Shown here: positions 1 through 10,589 of the stretch, one piece after another | Layout: each line of letters begins with the position of its first letter | Numbering within the stretch: the stretch's first letter is position 1 | NCBI GenBank assembly: GCA_944470555.2 | Contig: OX104128.1 | Coordinates: 59,155,257 to 59,219,256, forward strand | DNA from: Heterobilharzia americana | Lineage: Eukaryota; Platyhelminthes; Trematoda; Strigeidida; Schistosomatidae | Reading direction: 5' to 3' | DNA: 64,000 nucleotides | Position numbers and translations under genes: made by a program | The notes under the pieces: generated by a model | Databases searched by the model: none | Told to the model about the DNA's origin: nothing | Seen by the model: the letters and a program-made list of their open reading frames with translations, nothing else

Positions 1-48
1 TGCACAGCTGTTTCGTCCTAGTATGGGACTCCTCAGCAGTGCGCACCC
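1..48 (-). ncRNA. Hammerhead ribozyme (family B), truncated
   Basis: The minus strand shows CUGAGGAG, stem II and GAAACAGCUGU. The window starts before stem I 3' strand, and the bases next to the cleavage site differ from the family, so activity cannot be judged. Confidence 0.5.
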
Positions 49-142
49 ACGACCCGGCTAGGGGTCGAACTCAGGACCTTCGGGTTAACCATTCAGCCAC
101 TGGGTCGGTTTCTAATGGTTCACAATTTCCAACTTCTGTCGA

Positions 143-206
143 TTCGTGGGTGCGTACTGCTGAGGAGTCCCATACTAGTTGGACGAAACAGCTGTCCAGT
201 GCTCCC
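143..206 (+). ncRNA. Hammerhead ribozyme (family B), intact core
   Basis: The core CUGAGGAG (160-167) and GAAAC (185-189) are intact. Stem II is GUCC/GGAC with a 10-nt loop. Stem III is ACA/UGU with loop GC. The cleavage triplet GUC ends at 196. Stem I pairs GUACUG with CAGUGC around the site. It is a type I fold open at stem I. Confidence 0.75.
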
Positions 207-262
207 AGATTTTCAATGGTTACCCAAATGATGTCAGTCCATGATGAATGCTACTTATAAAT

Positions 263-579
263 ACGATTGTACAACTACCGAAAATGATTTGTCGAAAAAA
301 AAATTTTTCTTTTGAATTAATCTAGTTAAGGCTATGTTGTAACTAAGACATAAAGTGATGTGAAAATAGATTTTCAACTAAAGTATTCTGTTTACATATT
401 TGTCCTTGAGAAAGACAAATAGATAATAATAGGATACATAAACTAGTTTTTTTTGGGGGGTTATTTGTTTGACCTAATTTTTCAACAATTTGTACTTTTA
501 TCTTTGAGATTTCACGAAATAAGGATAGTTCAAGGAACAAATGAAATAAATGTATCAAATTAACTAGAAAGGAGCTTTA
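263..579. other. No gene seen
   Basis: AT-rich sequence with homopolymer runs. The short minus-strand open frame here has no recognisable feature. Confidence 0.6.
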
Positions 580-580
580 T

Positions 581-727
581 AAAGAGTGACTTCAAAAGCA
601 CCCTAGCAACTGTATAAATAACCAATCAGGGTTCAATATTCCGTCTAGTAAAGTACTTCCCGATAAAATAGCGGAATATAATTGGCTATTTCATCAGTTG
701 CTAGGGTAACCTTTAAAGTCATCCTTT
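581..727. mobile_element. Small inverted-repeat element (MITE-like)
   Basis: Left arm starts AAAGAGTGACTTCAAAAG and contains ACCCTAGCAACTG. The right arm, reversed, starts AAAGGATGACTTTAAAGG and contains the same ACCCTAGCAACTG. Arms are about 46 bp with only a few mismatches over a 147-bp element. TTAT flanks or overlaps both ends. No coding capacity. Confidence 0.7.
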
Positions 728-1559
728 ATTAGCAGTATTGTTCGTTTAACCGATAAATATACAATCAAAGACACTTAGTTATGGACTTCTGATTGAGTCA
801 ATACATATCAGGGGGACAGTGAACTTCAATTATCCTACGTCTCAAAACCATCCGTTAAGGCTCAAAGCCAGATCTCTCAAGTGGCAAGATACTATTGTTA
901 TCTGGATCATTAGGGTCAATTTCAATGGCTGATACTGTCAACTTCAGTAAGCTATTAAAATATCAGGATTATTCTTCGATCTCATCATAGAAATTAAGTT
1001 AACTACTAGAACTTAACTTGGTAGATGACAACAAACTTACTAGCTGTCAGGGATATTTATAAACGTCAAGTTTTTCGTGCATAACTTTAAGTCAGATTGG
1101 TGTTAAGCTGATAAGATGGATGTACGCGGTAAATAGCATCTAATTTTTCATTGAGGATATCCGAAACTGTCGTGATTACAAGTAACATTCTACTGAAGAT
1201 GACTGTAGTAAGTGGACTAAACCTCGTGTGTTCCAAAGGGTTGACTTTTAGACAAGTTCACAAATATTCATTCATTGTAAGATGTGTCAAATGTTAAATC
1301 TCGATATCATCCAATTTGAAAGCATTGAGTATACGAATACACTCACAACCATTGAGTAACTTATGTCGATCTTGATGAGTACTAATGATCATTACTGTGG
1401 ATCATTTGAATATAATCTGCATTTTGCATGGTTTTTTGTGATTATACGAGTAACTTTAAACGTCACCGTAGTAGTGACTGGAATAGTCAATTAAGTTTCT
1501 CTATTTTGCCTGAAAAAAAAGATTCTCCTATAATCAAGAAGTCTAATTGTTCATTTCAG
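728..1559. other. No gene seen
   Basis: AT-rich, no long open frame and no recognised repeat. Confidence 0.6.
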
Positions 1560-1763
1560 TAGTTTTTAGAGTTGATACTGGGTTCCAATCTCAGTGGGTT
1601 CAACATCACTCACTTGGGTGCATGCGAATTCAGCTGACGAGTCCCGAATAGAACAAAACATACGTTCTGAATTCCACTGCTAACCATAAAATCCAGGTAT
1701 TATGGAGGTATCCGCATAGTAGCGCATTTCCCAGCAGAGGTTGAGCGATTCGGCCTTGTTTAT
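1560..1763 (+). repeat. Smalpha-like SINE unit (family A) plus start of the next unit
   Basis: A B-box-like GGGTTCCAATC, then a hammerhead, then at 1737 the unit start GAGGTTGAGCGATTCGGCC. That second unit is interrupted by the RTE-A insertion and resumes at 4558. Confidence 0.75.
1625..1676 (+). ncRNA. Hammerhead ribozyme (family A), core-damaged
   Basis: CUGACGAG is intact and stem I is an unusually perfect 8 bp (GAAUUCAG/CUGAAUUC). The GAAAC box reads AAAAC (first G lost) and stem II is weakened, so it is probably inactive. Confidence 0.6.
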
Positions 1764-2658
1764 TATCATTATTTGTCCCCTGGGTTCCTAGTAGAACATA
1801 GAGCTTCAGTAGAACGTCTCCCTTACACTCTCTTCTCTATAGTCTTTTGAACCTAGCTCCACGACTACTCAGAAACTTTCATTTCTTCCTCACATGATCT
1901 CCTCCATGTCACCGTCGCCTTGGACGCCCAACTCGTCATTTCCCCTTTGGATTCCACTCGAGGGCCTGACGTGGCGCATGATGTCTCCAGTCAACCTTCT
2001 CAGTGCATGCCCAATCCATTCCATCTCAACTCTCTTCCTCTGAATATTTGATGGGTGATAGGTTCTTGGTTGGTTCGTTGCCAGAGTGAGTTCCTTGTCA
2101 CTTATTCTTTCTGGCCTCCTCATCTGATCTTCACTATCGATTTAGTGTAGTCGGTAGCTGTTGATGAATATCTATAGTTTGTTGGAAGTGCTTTTCGGAA
2201 TACGCCAAGTTCCTGAACCATACAGAAGCACTGACTTGACATTGGTGTTGAGAATCCGGATCATGTTTTTTATGCTGAGTGCAGAAGATCTTCACACTGG
2301 TTTCAGGTTAATGAATGCCTGTCTTGCTTTTCCGATCCTGGCTGACTTTGACGTCCACGTCTGTGCCGCTGCCTGTAGTTGAAACGATGCTGCCTAATTA
2401 GGTGTAGGTGAAAGAGAGAACTTCCTCTCCGGTAATGGTGATTGGTGCTTGTTGTTGGTTGGGTATCTTCATCAGCTCTGTCTTCTCTATATTCACTTGA
2501 AGTCCTGTCTTCGCTGCCTCTTCCATCAACTTATCGGTTTTTGCCTGGAGTCTCTCCAGGATGATGCGGCTTAATATTTTGCTTGATGTGAACAGGAGCG
2601 CGATTCCGCGCCAGTTTTTGCAAAGACTTAGGTCTCCCTTTTTCGGGAGTTTGACAAA

Positions 2659-2853
2659 TTAGCCCTTCTTCCAGTCGGCAGGCACCTTTCCTTCCTTGCA
2701 AACCTTCTGCAGTAGTGGTGTGAGCATGTCCGCTGTTGTCTCTGCGTCTGTTTCCAGTGCTTCTGGCGGGATTCCATCTGGTCCTTTTGCTTTTTTGGCT
2801 TTCAGTAACTTTATGGACTTCACTTCTGCTTTTATCGAAGGGCTTGTGTTCAC
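2659..2853 (-). pseudogene. RTE-A reverse transcriptase N-terminal fragment
   Basis: KAKGPDGIPPEALE and VPADWKKG are the fingers region typical of non-LTR reverse transcriptases. Downstream palm motifs have been deleted. Confidence 0.8.
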
Positions 2854-3670
2854 TGGTAATTCTGTGACTGGGCTGCAGGTGATATTTCTGGATGAGTTGC
2901 AGGTGGTAGTCGATTCCAGATTTTTTTTGAAGTAGTCAGCCCCTTGTTTCCTTTGTTTCTACTCTTTGGTAACTAGGTTTCCTTCACTATCTTTCATTGG
3001 TTTCATCTGTGTTGATCTCTCCCCCCCCCTGATAGTAACCTGGCTACTTGACATAATGTTGTCAGGTTTCTCTTACCTACAACCTGTTCTACGTCACTTG
3101 CAAGTGTGTTGTAGAAGTGTCTTTTGTCTTTCTGCACACTCTTCTTCACTTCTTTGTCCAGTGTAATGGTTTATAGGTTGTGTTCAGTTCCTCTTTTCGT
3201 TGTTCATCCTTGTCTTCTGCTTCGCCATCTTCCTCTCCTCTATTAGCTTCCATGTGTCCGTCGAGATTCATTCCTTGTCCTGCTTTTTCTTCCTTCCTAA
3301 CACGGTTATGCAGGTTTCTTTTCACATCTCTTCGAAAGACTTCCGGTGTTCTTCAACGCCCGATCCTTCAGGGATGTTGTTCAATGTCTCCTATTTTTTC
3401 CTGATGGCTAACGTGAAGATGTCCTTTGTAGTTTCGTCCTTCAGCTTATGTTCAGGGTGTTGAACTTGAATTGTGGTCTATCACCAACTTCTTTCAAGGC
3501 TTTCAACTTGATTTTCAAGGTAGGTTCCTTGCACTAGATAGTTAGTGGTGTAAACCTACACCTGCTCCTCTTCGTGATCTTGTGTCAAGTAGGCTGCGTC
3601 TCTGCTTTCTTCACATTGAGATGAAGTCGATCTGACTTTTAGTGTGTCTCGGTGTCTTGTGAAATCCATG

Positions 3671-4105
3671 TCACTTTGTGAATATCCCTGTGTTTGTAGA
3701 CACTGCCTCGCCTCCAATCACCAAATCGTTGAATGCGCAGAAGTCTGCAAACAATTCTCCATTCTCATTCATTTCACTGAGCGCTTCTCGACTCATTGTT
3801 AGTTCTCTTCCTGTGTTGTCCGCTCCGAGTTTGGCATTCATGTCACGCATTAGAATTTTGATGTCGCCAACTGAGGTCTTGTCCAGTGCTGATTGCAGTT
3901 GTCTGTAGAATTCCTCCTTCTTCTCTTTATCTGCATTATTTGTAGGTGCATAGCGTTGCATTGAATGATTGTGACTTTCCCTCCTTTTGAGTTGAACCGT
4001 GCTGTCATGATCCTGGAGGAGATTGGTTCCCACTGCACGAGGGAGAGCCTTCGATGCTCTTGAAGGGGACATCATGATAGCCACTCCAAAACTGAGTGTG
4101 CTCAT
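3671..4105 (-). pseudogene. RTE-A endonuclease fragment
   Basis: A 144-codon open stretch covers the middle of an APE-type endonuclease: RYAPTNNA, KEEFYRQL, ILMRDMNAKLGADN, AFNDLVIGG. The usual GD of the GDxNA box reads RD, and the frame breaks before the C-terminal SDH region. The same defects occur in the copy at 48786-49230. It would have nicked target DNA for retrotransposition. Confidence 0.8.
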
Positions 4106-4557
4106 GGTTGTCGTGTGGGTGATAATATCGAAGTAGATTATTGACTCTCCAGTTGACAGTTTGGAAATTCCGTTTCCATTTCATCTGCTCTCGCAGATTC
4201 CTAACATTCCTATGCTATACCTTCTCACCTCTTTTGCGATCTGGGCGGCCTTGCTAGGTCCAAACATTGTGCGGACATTCGATGTCCCTATGTTTACTTT
4301 CGCCTTTATCGAGAGAATATACATGGACCAATTGGCTTCCCGAAGCCCTTCATCAACTGGTGTCATTTTGTCTCCCCGATTCCAGTGAGGAATAAGTTTG
4401 TTTTTATTTTCATATTTTCATTGTGCTTTGAAGCTTCTTTAGAGATTGGACCGGTTTTCCGGGGTAGGGTTGTTAGCCCTATGCCCAACCTTCCCTTTTT
4501 ATCCGGGCTTAGGATCGACTAGTAACTAGTGAAGTAGTTAACCAGGTGAAGTTGACA

Positions 4558-4800
4558 TTGTTTATGGTAACGGGAAATTACAAGTATCATAACAACAACT
4601 GTGATACCCGTTGCACAAGAGGTGGCTATCATGCCGCAGTGGCCTAATGGATAAAGCTTCGGTGTTTGAAGCGATGGGTAGTGGGTTCGAGTCCCAGTGG
4701 GAACAACATCACTTACTGGGGTTCAGGCACATCCAACTGACGAGTCCCAAACAGGATGAAACGCGTGTCCTTGATTCCACTACTAACAATAGAATAGACT
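4558..4800 (+). repeat. Smalpha-like SINE (family A), continuation of the interrupted unit
   Basis: It opens with ACGGGAAATTACAAGTATC, then a tRNA-like head with A box TGGCCTAATGG (4640-4650) and B box GGTTCGAGTCC (4684-4694), then the hammerhead and a short tail. This is an RNA polymerase III type promoter. Confidence 0.85.
4723..4778 (+). ncRNA. Hammerhead ribozyme (family A), near-intact
   Basis: Core CUGACGAG and GAAAC are present. Stem III is ACG/UGU with loop CG, and the cleavage triplet is GUC. The first stem II pair is a G-U wobble and stem I has two mismatches, so activity may be reduced. Confidence 0.75.
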
Positions 4801-5379
4801 AAGGTGTGTACTTTAGTTGAATTCTGATGCGAATAACTTTAGTCGTTCAAAACAAAACACAAGATTATCAGTCAATGAATGTATTCACTAATACGTTTCA
4901 CTTGAACTAAACTCTGGCGCAAACTAATTGGGTCTAGGAACTCATCTTCTTCAACTTATTTTAAACCCTACTCATTCACTTTTATCTACTCAACCAAAAG
5001 TAAATCTTATGACATTTATTTGTAGTATGTTAGTTAGTTAAGACCGATTGGCAGGAAACCCTAATTAATCTGATTTTCGTACTTGTTAGCACTCATCAGC
5101 AAAAGGGTATCTGCAGTCTTAAGGAGAATGATATCGTGTATGTGCCACCTAGTGTTTTGTAGTCAGCAGCGTTACCATTGAGCTGTTCGAGCAACACTTG
5201 AACTACTGTATGTAGGACTGGATTGGATATATTGATTAGACACTAGAGATTAACCAATTTCAAATAAAAATATATATGTGCGAGTATGTTAATGTAAATG
5301 TTAAATGGAAACGTATTAATCTTCTATTTTCTTATCTACTTGCCAGTTTTATGAGTTCATCCATCCATTCATTCAGATC
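4801..5379. other. No gene seen
   Basis: AT-rich. A weak tRNA-like remnant (GCGTTACCATTGAGCTG, about 5168-5184) may belong to an eroded short repeat. Confidence 0.5.
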
Positions 5380-5960
5380 AACATAGGACCAGGCGTTACT
5401 GCGTAACGGTCTGAGTTGCCGCAGCTCATATCAGTAGATCAAGTAAAAAGGCAGTGAAGTGGAAGATGAAGAAAAAAAATTCAGTCAAAAGAAATATAAA
5501 GTATTAAAAGAGAGAAAGGGAAGAATGAGAAAATGGTGAAATTCGGTATAGAGTCGTTAAGATGAGGATAATGTGCGTATACATCTGCTCCATCGACATC
5601 GGTTCTTGGCCATGTGGTCGTATAAAGTCTCCAACCATTGGTTTCTCTTTTTCCGAAGACCCCAACCAGCTAGTCTGCATCGCCCCATATGACTCAAATC
5701 AACAGTCAAAAATTTCATACATTGATGCTATGTTTTAGTCTGGCCGCCTCGGGACTTTTTCCAGCCTGAACCTACTTCGGCCAACATTGTGTGACGAGGC
5801 AATCTGTGACTAGGCATACGTAGTACGTGTTCCAACCATCTCAGTCGATGAAGGTTCACAACCTCGTCAACTGACTTACCTCTTCTCCCTAAAACTCTAC
5901 GTCTGACTTCTGCGTTACTCACATGGGAGTTCATTCCATTTTATGCAATGTGTATGACGT
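5380..5960 (-). mobile_element. RTE-B 3' fragment
   Basis: The minus strand carries the 3' untranslated tail (5380-5560) and the C-terminal domain with HVSNAEVRRRVLGRRGKSVD and HRLPRHTMLAEVG (5934-5728). It is nearly identical in order to the end of the element at 19684-23199. 5'-truncated, as is usual for these elements. Confidence 0.85.
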
Positions 5961-6359
5961 ATGGTACTGAAAAAATTGAGTAGTTGAAGAGTATCTGTGT
6001 GTCCCAAACCACTGTCGCCCACTGTAATTTATGTTAGCTGAAGAAGGATAAGACTATTAGAAAGCTAAAACTGATCAGATCAAAACTTGGAACTAAACCA
6101 TGAGGTCTTTGAATTTTGATCTGAAGCGTGTAGGAAGATGTACACAACCTACCTGATTCATATTTGTCCCGAAGATGGTAAGATTCAGTGATTAGAAACT
6201 CAGAAAGATGTAGATAACAATCTGTCACGATAACTCAGATGTTTGCATTTTTTGTCATCATGGGAATCCTGGACGTTTTAACTAAACTGTATTTAAATAT
6301 CACTTGATCTATGTCCACCTTCACTTTGTATACTACTATAAAGTATGACAAATTGAATT

Positions 6360-6407
6360 AACAAATAATGTGAGCGAAGAAATAATTCTTAGCTCACATT
6401 GTTTGTT
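6360..6407. repeat. Short inverted repeat
   Basis: Arms AACAAATAATGTGAGC (6360-6375) and GCTCACATTGTTTGTT (6392-6407) with a 16-bp spacer. The left arm and part of the spacer recur near 30784-30805. Confidence 0.6.
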
Positions 6408-6479
6408 TTACTAAATGTCTAAATGGGAATTTTTGCAATAATATATTTGACTTGAACAAATAAGTCGTATTTACTGATC

Positions 6480-6805
6480 AGATGGATTTAGTCTTAACAT
6501 TACACAGACAGAATCAACGTAGAGCCTCATACACTTCAATTTAGCACACTTCACCATAGTATATAAAGAACAAGTGGATTGAAAAGAAGTGATATCAAAG
6601 TATACAAAGTTGTGTGAGACAATAAGCATTTTGAAGATAGAGGATAGTACAAGTATTCGAGCTTTAGAAGACGTCAAGGAGTGAATATATGTATGCAGTT
6701 GTGTTCTTCAAGAGTTATCAACCATTGGTTTTTATCGTCTTGGGGACCCCAAGCAGCCAGAGACTGATGCCACGTCTCGGTCTGGGACGTCGAGGTAATG
6801 ATAAC

Positions 6806-6838
<33 letters not shown>
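6480..6838 (-). mobile_element. RTE-C 3' fragment followed by an AAT microsatellite
   Basis: The minus strand reads the end of the 3' domain (a WGPRDxxN-like region, 6790-6720) then the family 3' tail (6660-6480). (AAT)n lies at 6799-6838. Confidence 0.65.
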
Positions 6839-7619
6839 TCACTTTATCCTAAACAATTTGTAGTACAATATGGAATTCTCAGGTAATATATTAGAACAAA
6901 ACATATGTATGTATATACTCCTTTAAAACACTTCGAATTGTGTTATTATAAAAATTTAAGTAATGTAAAGAATGAAGATATCCTGGCCAACAATGGACTG
7001 GATGGTTTGAAAATTAAAGATGAGAACATTTTTCATTGCTAATTGAATTATTGGAATAAGGTTGTTAACCATTACAAGGTTGATATGCTAGTTCTGTTCT
7101 TATACCTTTCCCCTTACATAATATGTATGCTAGGTAAGGTGCAGTCAAATCCTTGTGCTTGGCTGTGCAAGCGTACAGTCTTGTGTAATTTCTTCTTATC
7201 CTCTCTAAGGAGATACAAGGAGAGAGCTGTGAATGAAGTGGATGCTCAGTGTCAGTAAAAATTATAGTAGCTAGTTACTTGCTAGAATTTAAATCCCTTG
7301 TCAATCATAGTGTTAATCAGTTGGGCCAGAAGCACAGCATTCGCCCCACTGACGGCTTTCAAAGCTCTACGCAATATTATATCATCCTTTTTTTAGTAGA
7401 CTAAGGAAGATCAACGGGAAACAATAGAAAAGAATAGATAAAATGCAGGAATTAATGAATTGTAAAAGTAGAGACAGTGAGTTATAGCAGAGAGCCTCAG
7501 TTTCGTTAAGTAATACGTTAAAAGATTTTCCTACAAGTCAACAAGATATGTGACGACTAACAGAGATCAGATGTAAAACTCAATTTAAGATAGTTAACAC
7601 TCGATTTACTTTCTGTAGA
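6839..7619. other. No gene seen
   Basis: AT-rich. A short plus-strand open frame at 7043-7258 has no recognisable domain. Confidence 0.5.
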
Positions 7620-8230
7620 AATATCATCAATGAAACATAGATTATGGGACTTAAGCAGCTCACACAAATCCGTCTTGTTTACGCCTGAGGCTAAAATTAA
7701 CGGTCTGACATTTAGAAGGGTTTAACTTGAGACCATTGGTCAATAAGAGATAATAATAGACACCGTCAGGTCATCAGCATACTTAATGAAATTCGTTTCA
7801 ATAGAATAAGGTAAATCGTGCAAAAAGAATGAAAACAGAAAAGGAGAAAGTACAGCTCCTTCAGAGGCACAACAGTTTCAGTAAGCAATGAAGTGAAGCG
7901 CTACCCTTTACAGACAGTATACTGTTTCCTTCCAGAAAAATAAGAATACAGTCACTTTGTAACCCATGGCTCATACTGAGCCACGGAAAGCTTATGTAAC
8001 AAGAGTGATCTATGAACAGAGTCAAAGGTTGATGAGTAATTCAAGAAGGCAAAACTAACATACTTAGCACTTTTGTTTATACTAGAAACAATATTGTGAT
8101 GCAAGACAGTGATAGCACCTAAAGTAATTCTCCTGTGTTTATAATAAAATTGTTTTGGATCTCTGAAAACCTTCAATGAAGGCTCAAGCATAAGGAGAAG
8201 TAATTTCTACATTGTCCTCAAAAAGAGGAA
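7620..8230 (-). mobile_element. CR1/SR1-like reverse transcriptase fragment
   Basis: Broken minus-strand frames read FLNYSSTFDSVHRSLLLHKL (motif A), then AVLSPFLFSFFLHDLP (motif B) and FIKYADDLTVS (motif C), in the correct order. The short loop spacing and KYADDLT resemble CR1/jockey-type elements rather than the RTE copies elsewhere in the window. There are several frameshifts. Confidence 0.7.
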
Positions 8231-8269
8231 GGTATGAGTGATGGATCGAGAAGTAACATGTGATCTAGA

Positions 8270-8470
8270 AGATGATTTAGGCACAGGTAACTTGGCATGC
8301 GCAACACTTATCCAAGCCATCTCATTCGACTAAGGTTTACAATCTCATCAATCGACTTACCTGTGTTGGTTGATACCCTACGCCTGATCTCAACATTGCT
8401 CACATTGTGATCCCATCAAATCGGGAGCAATACCTATGATCAAAACCACTATAACCGGTTCAGGTCTCCT
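8270..8470 (-). mobile_element. RTE-C 3' domain fragment
   Basis: The minus strand retains the degenerate NVEIRRRVSTNTGKSIDEIV-like segment seen in other RTE-B/C copies. Confidence 0.6.
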
Positions 8471-8904
8471 ACTTTTTACGACTGTTTCACAACTATATAA
8501 GAGAATAGAACGAACTGCACCACAATATACTCGTCATTTGATAGACAGTTGGATAATTCAGCAAACGGCGCCAGAGATGATGTAAGTTGACAAACGCTTA
8601 ATGGGTCTTTTGTGATACCAGTGAATGTTATCATCAAGTAGACTCTGACTGCTCTACTATTCAATAGCATATACAGTTCTGGTATCATTTTTGATGTTGA
8701 TTGAATTGTATTGTGTAGTAAAAACACTGATTTCTAGATGAGAACCAAAGTAAAGTTTCCGAGTTCAGTTCTACTTAGCTATAATTGTAATCGTATATAT
8801 ACATATAAGTGGATTCCTTAAGGATATATTTGTTAACAGCGTATAATCTATGTTGAATAAAATGATATTTTCTGACTGGAAATTTTTTATTGTAAAGCTG
8901 TTAC
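8471..8904. other. No gene seen
   Basis: AT-rich, with a minus-strand open frame of 83 codons but no recognisable motif. Confidence 0.5.
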
Positions 8905-9513
8905 TGTAGTCTCAACAACAGGCGGCACAGACGAGGATGTCAAAGTCAGCCAGGATCGGAAAAGCAAGACAAGCCTTCATTGACCTGAAACCAGTGTGGA
9001 GATCTTCTGCATTCAGCACAAAGAACAAGATCCGGATTTTCAACACCAATGTCAAGTCAGTGCTCCTGTATGGTTCAGAGACTTGGCGCATCACAAAAGG
9101 CATCTCCAACAAACTACAGACATTCATCAGAAACTACCTACTCTGGCTCGTTACTGAAGCTCAGATGGCCAGAAAGAATAAGCAATAAAGAACTCTGTGA
9201 ACGAATCAACCAAGAAGCGATTGCTGAACAAATATGCACTGTAAGGAAGTGGAGATGGATTGGGCATACACTGAGAAGGCTGATTGGGGACATCACGCAT
9301 CAGGTCAGGCCGTCGAGTGGAGCCCCGATGGAAAGCAAGGAGTTGGGCGTCCGGGTTGAGGGTGACATGGAGGAGATCGTGTGAGGAGGAAATGAGAGGT
9401 TGTGGGCTGTCGTGGAGCCAGGTTCAAAAGATTGCAGAAAACAGAGTGGAATGGCGACGTGCTACTGAAGCCTTATGTACCATTAGGAACCCAAGGGACA
9501 AATAATAATAGTA
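8905..9513 (+). mobile_element. RTE-A 3' fragment, 5'-truncated
   Basis: The frame begins RIGKARQAFIDLKPVWRSS, continues SVLLYGSETWR and RWIGHTLRRL, and ends near RNPRDK with the tail AATAATAATAG. One frameshift lies near 9170. It is the same 3' domain as at 23665-23212 on the minus strand. Confidence 0.85.
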
Positions 9514-10130
9514 ATGTTACTGTTGGGCTAAAAACCTTAGACTGATACATTTCAACTATTGTCATGATAACAATACCAAGTTTCGCTGGCTGACTTTATC
9601 ACCAGTAATCGGTGTATTACAATCAAAGACTTGTCAATAAATGGTTGATCACTTAGAGTACTTTAACTCATAACCTAGAATATCAGAATATATATGGTTC
9701 TATTGAAAATTTAACGTACTTTAATTCAGTAGAGGAAAACAGAACATCAGTCACTGGTTAAGACGGACGAAAACTGTTATATAGTAAAGGTCAGTAATAA
9801 CGCCAAACTCAGGGAATGTTTGTAAATGGTAACAAATTATCACAATTATATAGATAGTCCAAATGGAAGCGTTTCGAATAAAGATAACGACTGGAATAGC
9901 AACTCAAATAGAGGGATCTAACACTTTAGGACTGCTTAAGTAGGTTGTACGACAAATAATCAAAATATTGTGAGTTAAGTTCAGTCAGTTTAAAGTATTC
10001 TATAAGAATAATAGACGATGCAAGATATGTAAAGGATACTGCAATGAAATAAGAGACAAGAAAAGTTGATTACCATGGTGAACAGAGGTTGACTGCAGCT
10101 TTTTTCTGAACATATAAATCAAGTTTAAGG
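9514..10130. other. No gene seen
   Basis: AT-rich, no open frame or repeat recognised. Confidence 0.5.
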
Positions 10131-10148
10131 CGTTTGATGGCTGTGCCT

Positions 10149-10450
10149 TCAACAAACTTCATGAAAATTGAAGTTTTTTGTTTGTTTATTATCTTGAAGG
10201 AATTGAAGATATCTACTTGATGTCCAGTTGTTAATCAGATACTGAATGATTGCATTATTTAAAGTATTACTTCTCCTCAACCATAGGTTCTTTGGAATGT
10301 GTTCAAAAAATTTTTGATATGCCCTTCTTACTGTTCTTTCAATGTATCTGCCATTACGATTGATCTTTACTGGATGACTATTTCTGTTCGTTTTAACCAC
10401 TGACTTATATTCTGTTTTCTTCGAATGAACTAAAGTATATCGGTAACGTT
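10149..10450 (-). mobile_element. Penelope-like element, GIY-YIG endonuclease fragment
   Basis: RYIERTVRRAYQKFFEHIPK followed by NNAIIQYLINN resembles the YIGRTxR...R..EHIP...SAIxxHL signature of the Penelope-like GIY-YIG domain. Only the end of the element is left. Confidence 0.65.
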
Positions 10451-10480
10451 ATTGGAAGATGAAGATTATCTCAACAATGT

Positions 10481-10497
10481 GTGCGTGTGTGTGTGTG
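10481..10497. repeat. GT microsatellite
   Basis: Short (GT)n tract. Confidence 0.9.
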
Positions 10498-10589
10498 CAA
10501 TACAACATTTCGAACAATTTTATCCTCCACACATTTACTTATGAAATTAAGTGAAACAAAAAATTGTTTTTATAGACACGATGGGGGCT

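Larger units (their letters stand above)
1..262. repeat. Family B hammerhead repeat, inverted pair cut by the window edge
   Basis: The left half is a minus-strand copy (hammerhead 1-48, tRNA-like part to about 115). The right half is a plus-strand copy with a hammerhead at 143-206. It ends in the family terminus CCATGATGAATGCTACTT. The two halves face away from a shared tRNA-like centre. Confidence 0.75.
1764..4557 (-). mobile_element. RTE-A non-LTR retrotransposon, internally deleted, with target-site duplication
   Basis: The minus-strand order is: 5' leader (4557-4380), endonuclease start NIGTSNVRTM (about 4290), endonuclease middle MQRYAPTNNA to DMNAKLGADN (4105-3671), degenerate linker, reverse transcriptase entry AKKAKGPDGIPPEALE (2853-2659), then SKILSRIILERLQ fused directly to AKTDKLMEEAAKTG near 2540. 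That fusion removes the whole catalytic palm including the DD motif. The 3' domain covers 2400-1890 and the tail is ATAATAATAA. TTGTTTAT is duplicated at 1756-1763 and 4558-4565, so both ends are natural. It cannot move by itself. Confidence 0.88.

Noticed and set aside
6689..6886. 65-codon plus-strand open frame with poly-Asn
   Set aside because: It is antisense to an RTE-C 3' fragment plus an AAT tract.
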